Assembly (NCBI GenBank): GCA_002308615.1
Contig: DBWC01000116.1
Location: 1 to 10,885 of the forward strand
DNA from: Clostridiales bacterium UBA1248
Lineage (GTDB): Bacteria > Bacillota > Clostridia > Oscillospirales > CAG-272
Direction of reading: 5' to 3'
Length of the DNA: 10,885 bases
Positions 6,264 through 10,885 of the stretch are shown piece by piece (position 1 is the stretch's first letter; the number at the start of each line of letters is the position of its first letter). The translations under genes and the position numbers were made by a program. Under the pieces are notes generated by a model. The model was given only the letters and a program-made list of their open reading frames with translations. It ran no database searches and was not told where the DNA came from.

Positions 6264-7157
6264 ATGATCTATCTTTCGCGGTTTTACCTGCCCGGGGAGG
6301 AAAAGGAAACGGAATACAAGCTCGGCGGCGGTATACGCCCGGAGCTTGATTTCAGCTGTTATTCCGGCGACGGATATCCTTTCGGGCTGTTTACATGTAA
6401 ATATTTTGAAAAAATCGATTTTACGTCGTCCGTCGTAATATTCTGCGGTGAAAACGGATCCGGCAAATCGACTTTGCTTAACGTTATGGCGGAAAAACTG
6501 AAGCTGCGCCGCAAAACGCCTTTCAACAAATCACCGTGCTTTTCCGATTTTGTATCGCTTTGCAGAGCCGAACTTTCAAAAGACCTGCCTGACGAAAGCG
6601 GCGTTATAACGAGCGACTCCGTGTTTGACTTTCTTCTCGATATGCGCGCCGTAAACGACGGCATAGATTCAAGCAGGAAAACGATATTCGAATCATATAT
6701 GGCGGACAAAGCGTATCTTGAAAAAAACGGCTACCGGATGAACAGCCTTGACGATTACGAAGAGCTCAAAAGATACAACGAGATAAGGCGGTCAACGATG
6801 CCGGAATATGCAAGCAGAAGGATGAAGGGACGCGATATAACGCTTCATTCAAACGGCGAAAGCGCGCTTGACATATTTGAATCGTCGATAAAAGAAAACG
6901 CCCTTTATCTGCTTGACGAGCCGGAAAACAGCCTTTCCGCCTCGCATCAGAGGGAGCTTGCGCAGTTCATATCGGATTCTTACCGGTTTTACGGCTGTCA
7001 GTTCGTCATCGCGTCGCATTCTCCGTTCATACTCTCGATCAAAGGCTCGGTCATATACGATCTTGACGCAACACCCGTATGCGTCAGAAAATGGAGCGAG
7101 CTTGACTGCGTAAAAGAATATTACAGTCTGTTCACGCAAAGAAAAAACGAGTTCTGA
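6264..7157 (+). CDS. AAA/ABC-type ATPase, COG3910-like
   Basis: This 297-residue protein is a soluble ATPase of the ABC/SMC-like AAA group, resembling the stand-alone family COG3910. The Walker A loop is GENGSGKST (62-70). An ABC-signature-like HSNGES lies at 195-200. Walker B with the catalytic acid is LYLLDEPE (214-221, D218-E219), and the switch histidine is in ASHSP (250-254). The start MIYLSRFYLP and the segment NKSPCFSDF after Walker A are typical of the family. There are no membrane segments, so it is not a transporter subunit by itself. The role of the family is poorly known, and no nuclease or reverse transcriptase partner lies next to it, so a defence role is not supported. A strong AAGGGGG site precedes the ATG. 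The gene diverges from the GRE operon, sharing its promoter region. Confidence 0.88.
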   Translation: MIYLSRFYLPGEEKETEYKLGGGIRPELDFSCYSGDGYPFGLFTCKYFEKIDFTSSVVIFCGENGSGKSTLLNVMAEKLKLRRKTPFNKSPCFSDFVSLCRAELSKDLPDESGVITSDSVFDFLLDMRAVNDGIDSSRKTIFESYMADKAYLEKNGYRMNSLDDYEELKRYNEIRRSTMPEYASRRMKGRDITLHSNGESALDIFESSIKENALYLLDEPENSLSASHQRELAQFISDSYRFYGCQFVIASHSPFILSIKGSVIYDLDATPVCVRKWSELDCVKEYYSLFTQRKNEF

Positions 7158-7168
7158 CCGTATAAGGC

Positions 7169-7203
7169 AAAAGTGCTCTTAAAGTAGAATTGTTCACACT
7201 TTT
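7169..7203 (+). terminator. weak stem-loop after the ATPase gene
   Basis: AAAAGTG (7169-7175) is matched by CACTTTT (7197-7203), with a 21-base loop and a short T-run (7200-7204). The stem is AT-rich and the loop long, so it would be at most an inefficient terminator. It overlaps the region just before the putative -10 box of the HAD gene. Confidence 0.25.
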
Positions 7204-7207
7204 TCTG

Positions 7208-7213
7208 TATAAT
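7208..7213 (+). promoter_or_regulatory. possible -10 box for the HAD phosphatase gene
   Basis: TATAAT at 7208-7213 is a perfect -10 hexamer in the gap after the ATPase gene. The sequence 17 bases upstream (TAGAAT, 7185-7190) is a poor -35 match. The decamer TCTGTATAAT occurs here (7204-7213 less one base offset) and again directly before the HAD start codon, at 7259-7268. Confidence 0.35.
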
Positions 7214-7268
7214 AATCTTATAAACATTGGGGGAAAAACGGGATCGGACCTGCCGGTCTCTGTATAAT

Positions 7269-7835
7269 ATGAAAGCGTTTGATTTTGATAATACGCTGTA
7301 CCGCGGTGAAAGTCCGGTTGATCTGTATCTTTTTATGATCCGCGAAAACAAGCGTATATTGCTTTATATGCCGGTCATTATCATAAACATAATCAAATAC
7401 AAGCTGTGCATAGCCGACAGAGATCAGCTTATGAAAATGATAAACAAATACGTCAAAAAGATATTGCAGGGCAGGCACGACGTAAGAGAAATAACAGCCG
7501 AGTTCTGGAAGAAAAACGAGCGTAAGCTGGACGAAAAAATGCTTGCCCGCGTTGAGCAGGGCGACCTTATAATCTCCGCCGGACCGAGCTTTCTTTTAGA
7601 CGGTATAAAGCACAGACTCAACACGGAAAACGTCATAAGCTCCGAGGTGGATCTTGAAAAGAACGAGATAACGTTTTTCAACTTCAAGGACAATAAAATG
7701 AAGCGGTATAAGGAAATGTTCGGAGACCAAAAGATCGAGATCTTTTATTCCGACTCGTACAACGACAGACCCATGATGGAGATATCTGATCAGGTATTTC
7801 TCGTAAGGCGCGGCAAAATAAAGAAAATAAAATAG
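7269..7835 (+). CDS. HAD-superfamily phosphatase, subfamily IB
   Basis: This 188-residue protein is a haloacid-dehalogenase-like phosphatase. Motif I is FDFDNTLYRG with nucleophile D5 and acid D7. Motif II is IISAG (S103). Lysines at 140-145 supply motif III. Motif IV is YSDSYNDRPMM with D162 and D166. The cap between motifs I and II is helical, with a hydrophobic stretch at 30-42 (ILLYMPVIIINII) that in this family is part of the cap or a membrane-facing helix. The frame is open back to a TTG at 7227, but the ATG at 7269 is chosen because motif I must lie at the very N-terminus and the extra 14 residues are unlike the family. Neither start has a clear Shine-Dalgarno site. A small hairpin (GACC 7247-7250, GGTC 7255-7258) lies in the leader. 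Substrate unknown; a phosphorylated small molecule or lipid is plausible. Confidence 0.82.
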   Translation: MKAFDFDNTLYRGESPVDLYLFMIRENKRILLYMPVIIINIIKYKLCIADRDQLMKMINKYVKKILQGRHDVREITAEFWKKNERKLDEKMLARVEQGDLIISAGPSFLLDGIKHRLNTENVISSEVDLEKNEITFFNFKDNKMKRYKEMFGDQKIEIFYSDSYNDRPMMEISDQVFLVRRGKIKKIK

Positions 7836-7847
7836 ATTTATATACAA

Positions 7848-7873
7848 AAAAACCGGACGCGAGCCCGGTTTTT
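7848..7873. terminator. bidirectional intrinsic terminator
   Basis: AAAAACCGG (7848-7856) pairs perfectly with CCGGTTTTT (7865-7873) around an 8-base loop. The flanking A-run and T-run let it work on both strands. It lies 12 bases after the HAD stop and about 20 bases beyond the stop of the convergent cyclophilin-like gene, so it ends both transcripts. Confidence 0.9.
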
Positions 7874-7894
7874 ACATTTGACAAAAACGCCTTT

Positions 7895-8275
7895 TTATTC
7901 ATCCCATTCAAGATTCATTTTGACCTTCGCCTCGCCCATTCCAAGCTCGGATAACAGCTCGTCCTTCGTCACGCCGCCGATCCTTGCAAGGCGCGTGAGA
8001 CCGCAGGTGTAATCGGCGTAACATACCGATATACGGTCGCCGTCCTGCAAAACGATATCGCCCGGCTCCGCCGTCGTAAACGACTGCGGTCCGGCGATCC
8101 TGAACGGGAGGACTCCGGCTTTTTCATATCCGCCGTGTTCTTTAAGGTCGAGTTTGATCTGAGCGGGGCTAAGCTTTTCGGCAAACTCCTTTGCGGCAGG
8201 ATTATCAAAAAGCGCGGCGTAAAACGTTTTGTTTTCTGTTTTTATTACGAGTACCGCTTTGTTTTTGGTTTTCAT
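7895..8275 (-). CDS. cyclophilin-like fold protein (Cyclophil_like2/COG2164-like)
   Basis: This 126-residue protein resembles the small bacterial proteins with a cyclophilin-like beta-barrel. Typical features are an N-terminal strand pair, FDNPAAKEFAEKL (23-35, the D/N-P-A-A-x-x-F pattern), a PFRI segment (57-60), a PGDIVLQDGD stretch (71-80) in the position of the family's GDI motif, and VCYADY followed by LTRLARIG (84-100). The family has no established enzymatic activity, and prolyl isomerase function should not be assumed. There is no signal peptide. The start has AGGAG nine bases upstream. It is a single-gene unit, bounded by the terminator at 7848-7873 and its own promoter. The C-terminal tail from about 102 (VTKDELLSELGMGEAKVKMNL) is longer and more charged than in many relatives. 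Confidence 0.75.
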   Translation of the reverse strand: MKTKNKAVLVIKTENKTFYAALFDNPAAKEFAEKLSPAQIKLDLKEHGGYEKAGVLPFRIAGPQSFTTAEPGDIVLQDGDRISVCYADYTCGLTRLARIGGVTKDELLSELGMGEAKVKMNLEWDE

Positions 8276-8304
8276 TTTTTATTTCTCCTTTTTGATCTTG
8301 ATAT

Positions 8305-8333
8305 ATTTTAACCGAAAAAGCGCGGACAGTCAA
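8305..8333 (-). promoter_or_regulatory. promoter of the cyclophilin-like gene
   Basis: On the minus strand TTGACT (8328-8333) is followed after exactly 17 bases by TAAAAT (8305-8310). Each hexamer matches consensus at five of six positions. The predicted start near 8298 leaves a leader of about 22 bases with the AGGAG site. Confidence 0.75.
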
Positions 8334-8342
8334 TACAATTTG

Positions 8343-8360
8343 TAAAAATATGTATTTTTA
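8343..8360. promoter_or_regulatory. perfect 8-2-8 AT-rich inverted repeat, possible operator
   Basis: TAAAAATA (8343-8350) and TATTTTTA (8353-8360) are perfect inverted arms around TG. The repeat lies between the divergent promoters of the cyclophilin-like gene and the acetyltransferase operon, about 10 bases outside the -35 box of the first and 25 bases before that of the second. It could be a regulator site or an AT-rich UP-like element. Confidence 0.4.
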
Positions 8361-8385
8361 TGTCAAATAAAATAGAGCCGCGGTA

Positions 8386-8414
8386 TTGCTATTTTCAAAG
8401 ATATGTGATATAAT
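8386..8414 (+). promoter_or_regulatory. promoter of the acetyltransferase operon
   Basis: TTGCTA (8386-8391) is followed after 17 bases by a perfect TATAAT (8409-8414). The -10 box is preceded by TG and one base (TGATATAAT), forming an extended -10 element. Transcription would start near 8421, giving a leader of roughly 20 bases with the GAGGTGG site. Confidence 0.75.
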
Positions 8415-8439
8415 TTTATCAGATGAGGTGGTGAATAAA

Positions 8440-9117
8440 ATGGATATTACGGGTATTGATCTTTTAGGGATAGACCGCGTCATAAAAAGAGGCACGGCAA
8501 AGATACTGGAAAGAGCGGAAAACGCGCTTCTCGTGTATGACACCGTAAGCGGCGCGTATATGCTCGCGTGCGACGATACGGAAACCGGGATCGCGGTGCT
8601 TGACGAAAATATCGATAAAAACTGCCGGCTTCTGATGACGTCGGATATAGAGACCGGCAAGATCGCGTATGAAAAATACGATTTTGACGTAAAGCTTGAG
8701 TGCTATCAGGTCGCGTATTACGGAAACATGCCGGAGCCGGATGAAAAGATCACGTTCCGGCCGGCCGGACATGACGATCTTCCGATACTGATAAGTACGT
8801 ACGATCTGATAAGCCCGGATGAAATGGAGACGGTCGTTAAAAGAAAGTCCATGCTTTTGGGCTTCGATAACGGCAAGCTTATCGGTTTTATCGGCGAACA
8901 CCTCGAAGGAAGCATGGGGCTTTTATACGTATTTCCGGAGTTCAGAAACTGCGGATACGCTTCATCACTTGAAAAAGCGCTTATAACGTACACGATGCAA
9001 AACGGCTTTATCCCGTTCGGTCAGGTCGAAAAGGATAACGTCGCTTCTCTTCTGCTCCAGAAAAAGCTCGGTATGACGCAGTCAGAAAATCTTATATGCT
9101 GGATGTGGAAAGAATAA
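8440..9117 (+). CDS. two-domain GNAT-family N-acetyltransferase
   Basis: This 225-residue protein carries a C-terminal GNAT domain (from about residue 100) and an N-terminal domain of roughly 95 residues. The acetyl-CoA loop is VFPEFRNCGYASSLEKAL (R-x-x-G-x-A, residues 164-181), preceded by GFIGEHLEGSMGLLYV, which matches a widespread clostridial two-domain GNAT family. The C-terminus FGQVEKDNVASLLLQKKLG also fits. The N-terminal part ends in CYQVAYYG (88-95), a feature shared by the family, and the two-part layout recalls glycine N-acyltransferase-like proteins, though that resemblance is tentative. The ATG at 8440 is chosen over an upstream in-frame ATG at 8386 because GAGGTGG lies eight bases before it and the upstream ATG would sit inside the promoter. 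The next gene begins directly after its stop. Acceptor substrate unknown; small amines or amino acids are possible. Confidence 0.85.
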   Translation: MDITGIDLLGIDRVIKRGTAKILERAENALLVYDTVSGAYMLACDDTETGIAVLDENIDKNCRLLMTSDIETGKIAYEKYDFDVKLECYQVAYYGNMPEPDEKITFRPAGHDDLPILISTYDLISPDEMETVVKRKSMLLGFDNGKLIGFIGEHLEGSMGLLYVFPEFRNCGYASSLEKALITYTMQNGFIPFGQVEKDNVASLLLQKKLGMTQSENLICWMWKE

Positions 9118-9579
9118 ATGATAAAAGAAATGAAAATCTTGCGTTTTACCGAAAAAGAACTGCCGGACGTGCTGGATTTTGAAAAACGGCTGCGGCAGGA
9201 AGAAGACGTCTGGGGCTGGGAGATAGACGAAGCGTATATAAAAAGCGTAAAAGACAGCTTTTCGGATAAAAGATTTGATGATTCCGTATCGCTTCTCGCG
9301 TATGACGGCGGCAAGGTCGTCGGTCGGATAGACGCCTGCATCATCCCGTCGCGTTTCGACGGCAGCGTCAAGGCGTATCTTGACTGGATATGCGTAGTTA
9401 AAAGCAGCCGCCACAAAGGCGTGGCGCAGGCTCTGCTCGACGGGCTTAAAAAGGAACTTAAAGCAAAAGGGATCGATACGCTTATCGCGCTGACGGCGAG
9501 CAACGACGAGGCGCAGAGCTTTTACAAATCAATTCCGGACTCGGAAATGCACGATACAGGCATCTGGATTAATTTTTGA
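9118..9579 (+). CDS. GNAT-family N-acetyltransferase
   Basis: This 153-residue single-domain GNAT has a normal length for the family. The acetyl-CoA loop is SSRHKGVAQALLDGL (R98-x-x-G101-x-A103), preceded by the strand AYLDWICVV. The last part, TASNDEAQSFYKSI (127-139), holds the usual N...FY motif, but the protein lacks the common GF that follows it. The ATG starts immediately after the stop of the previous gene (TAAATG), with GGAAAG a few bases upstream; a second in-frame ATG at 9130 is also possible. It belongs to the same operon as its neighbours on both sides. The acceptor is not predictable. The three consecutive GNATs are divergent from each other, so recent tandem duplication is unlikely. 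Confidence 0.85.
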   Translation: MIKEMKILRFTEKELPDVLDFEKRLRQEEDVWGWEIDEAYIKSVKDSFSDKRFDDSVSLLAYDGGKVVGRIDACIIPSRFDGSVKAYLDWICVVKSSRHKGVAQALLDGLKKELKAKGIDTLIALTASNDEAQSFYKSIPDSEMHDTGIWINF

Positions 9580-9588
9580 GGTTTTGCA

Positions 9589-10098
9589 ATGTCGATCACT
9601 ATCAAAAAAATGGAGACGGACGGCGAGATCAAAGGCAAAGCTTACGTCCACTTCAAAGCGTGGCAGCAGGCATATCCCGGGCTTATAGATCAGGATTATC
9701 TTGATAAAATGTCACTGTCAAAATGCGAGGAGATCGCTTACAGGTGGCTTGACAATATTCTTGTCGCAAAGGACGGAGAGCGCGTCGTCGGTTTCGTCGG
9801 TTACGGTCAGTGCGGAAACGAAGATCTGCCCGGCGCGGGCGAGGTTTTTGCGATATACGTGCTTAAAGAATATTACGGCAAAGGCGTAGGCAAAGCGCTT
9901 ATGGACGCGGCGCTTGAATTGCTCAAGGATAACGACCGAATAGCCGTCTGGGTGCTTGAAGGAAACGAAAGAGCCATACGCTTTTACGAAAAATGCGGAT
10001 TTCGCTTTGACGGAAAAAAGGAGACGATCACGCTCGGTACGCCGGTTACGGAGCTGCGTATGGTTAAGAACAAAAAGCCGTACAATCAAAGCGTTTGA
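9589..10098 (+). CDS. GNAT-family N-acetyltransferase, RimI-like
   Basis: This 169-residue GNAT shows FKAWQQAYPGLIDQDYLDKM (22-41), a hallmark of a large family of small-molecule or protein acetyltransferases, then VFAIYVLKEYYGKGVGKALM (86-105) with the acetyl-CoA loop YGKGVG, where tyrosine replaces the usual R/Q. The end is NERAIRFYEKCGF (126-138), the standard N...FYEKxGF motif. The start is set by GAGGT eight bases upstream, overlapping the stop of the preceding gene. It is followed after 34 bases by the esterase-like gene. The acceptor is unknown. Confidence 0.88.
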   Translation: MSITIKKMETDGEIKGKAYVHFKAWQQAYPGLIDQDYLDKMSLSKCEEIAYRWLDNILVAKDGERVVGFVGYGQCGNEDLPGAGEVFAIYVLKEYYGKGVGKALMDAALELLKDNDRIAVWVLEGNERAIRFYEKCGFRFDGKKETITLGTPVTELRMVKNKKPYNQSV

Positions 10099-10132
10099 TC
10101 GAATAAACTGCTTATAAAAAGGATGGATTATT

Positions 10133-10885
10133 ATGAAAAAGGTAAACGTAATCGTGCTGTCGGGTCAGTCCAACGCCGTGGGCGTGGGTCACGTTGAATA
10201 TCTGCCGGATCATTTTGAGCCGGATCGCATAAAAAAATGGTATGACGGATATGACGACATACTTATCAATTACTTTTCGCATGACAAAAAAAGCTGCGGC
10301 TTCGTCAAAACGACCGTCGGCTGTACCGAGGCGACAAAGCTGACAATAGGTCCGGAGCTCGGTATCGCGGACGCGCTCGATCACCGTTATCCCGGACAGA
10401 AATTCTTTATCGTCAAATGCGCCTTCGGCGGTATGTCTTTGTATAAGGATTATCTTTCCCCGTCGGGCGGAGACGAATACGACGCGGGATCGTTTGCCGA
10501 TCAGCTTCCGAGCATTGTTAAAAACATAGAAGCCGGGGCTGTGGCGCGTTACTCATGGTGCTACAACGAGCTTGTAAAAATAACGAAAGAAAGCATAGAC
10601 GCCATAAAAGAAACGGGCTATGAGCCGGAAATAAAAGCTTTCTGCTGGATGCAGGGTGAAAACGACGCCTGTGACGCCGGACATACGGCAAATTACGCGC
10701 ATTTATACGACTGCATGATAAACGACTATAAAAAGGAATTTGCCCCGTATACGGAAAACTGCGTCTTCGTAGACGGCGGCATCAGCACCGTTTGGCCGTT
10801 TTACAAAGAGTTAAACGCAGCAAAAAAGGAATACGCGCAAACGCATGAAAACTGCGTATATATCGACACGATAGCGGCGGGTTTA
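10133..10885 (+). CDS. second SGNH/sialate O-acetylesterase-like hydrolase (3' end outside window)
   Basis: An ATG at 10133, preceded by AAAGGATGG, opens a frame that stays open for 251 codons to the last base of the window, so the gene is partial. The nucleophile block is VLSGQSNAVGVG with S13, block II is CAFGGMSLYKDYL, and WMQGENDACD matches the QGE block of the sialate-O-acetylesterase family. The catalytic histidine near the C-terminus lies beyond the window. There is no signal peptide, so the enzyme should be cytoplasmic. It shares the family blocks with the esterase at 1360-2157 but differs in the N-terminal half and inserts, so the two are distant paralogues. It probably belongs to the GNAT operon. 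Likely role: removal of acyl groups from a carbohydrate; the precise substrate is unknown. Confidence 0.85.
   Translation, partial: MKKVNVIVLSGQSNAVGVGHVEYLPDHFEPDRIKKWYDGYDDILINYFSHDKKSCGFVKTTVGCTEATKLTIGPELGIADALDHRYPGQKFFIVKCAFGGMSLYKDYLSPSGGDEYDAGSFADQLPSIVKNIEAGAVARYSWCYNELVKITKESIDAIKETGYEPEIKAFCWMQGENDACDAGHTANYAHLYDCMINDYKKEFAPYTENCVFVDGGISTVWPFYKELNAAKKEYAQTHENCVYIDTIAAGL

Noticed and set aside
7227..7268. TTG start giving a 202-residue HAD protein
   Set aside because: The 14 added residues are unlike the family, and motif I belongs at the N-terminus; no Shine-Dalgarno site supports the TTG.
6264..7835. Phage-defence island built on the ATPase
   Set aside because: The ATPase family can occur in defence settings, but the adjacent genes are an HAD phosphatase and a catabolic-type operon; there is no nuclease, toxin, methylase or reverse transcriptase.
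8386..8439. Upstream ATG for the two-domain GNAT
   Set aside because: The ATG at 8386 overlaps the -35 box of the likely promoter, whereas GAGGTGG sits eight bases before the ATG at 8440.
8464..8901. 145-codon open frame on the minus strand
   Set aside because: It is antisense to the two-domain GNAT, has no ribosome binding site or recognisable motif, and reflects the codon use of the real gene.
9021..9503. 160-codon serine-rich open frame on the minus strand
   Set aside because: It is antisense across two genuine GNAT genes and is low-complexity (S, F, R), without motif or start signal.

Overview
The window reads like the chromosome of a strictly anaerobic Gram-positive bacterium of the class Clostridia, possibly a gut or environmental Oscillospirales-type lineage. 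This is inferred from an oxygen-sensitive glycyl radical enzyme (GRE) with its radical-SAM activase, from purine-rich Shine-Dalgarno sites (AGGAG, GGGGG, GAGGT), from TTGACA/TATAAT-type promoters, and from several families common in that group: a COG3910-like ATPase, a two-domain GNAT and a cyclophilin-like small protein. Frequent ATA, CGC and GCG codons recur in all genes, so nothing looks recently imported from the base use alone. No RNA gene, CRISPR array, insertion sequence or shell protein of a microcompartment is visible. Layout: (1) Positions 1-256 hold no intact gene. They contain a possible 3' end of an upstream gene, a Fur-box-like palindrome, a 24-codon remnant of a NifX/NafY-type iron-molybdenum cofactor protein, and a hairpin terminator. 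(2) Positions 6127 down to 257, minus strand, form a tight five-gene operon: a divergent GRE of unknown substrate, its activating enzyme, a zinc-dependent medium-chain alcohol dehydrogenase, an SGNH/sialate-O-acetylesterase-like hydrolase, and an Eis-like GNAT acetyltransferase. Junctions are ATGA overlaps or 1-10 base gaps. (3) Positions 6128-6263 are a divergent promoter region with two palindromes between the -35 boxes. (4) Positions 6264-7157, plus strand, encode a stand-alone AAA/ABC-type ATPase, followed at 7269-7835 by an HAD-IB phosphatase. (5) A bidirectional terminator at 7848-7873 separates the HAD gene from a convergent cyclophilin-like gene (8275-7895, minus). (6) A second divergent promoter region (8276-8439) starts a plus-strand operon of three GNAT acetyltransferases, followed by a second SGNH esterase-like gene cut by the window end (10133-10885). 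The operon at 257-6127 is the most interesting part. The GRE keeps the radical glycine (G674), the thiyl cysteine (C353) and the acidic residue two positions later (E355), as in dehydratase/lyase-type GREs. Its motif is GCIEN instead of the common GCVEP, and it is short (698 aa). The dehydrogenase could act just before or after the radical step, and the esterase could first remove an acyl group from a sugar or polyol substrate. The substrate cannot be read from the sequence. An esterase lies beside acetyltransferases on both sides of the window, which may point to acyl-group chemistry, but this could also be coincidence.
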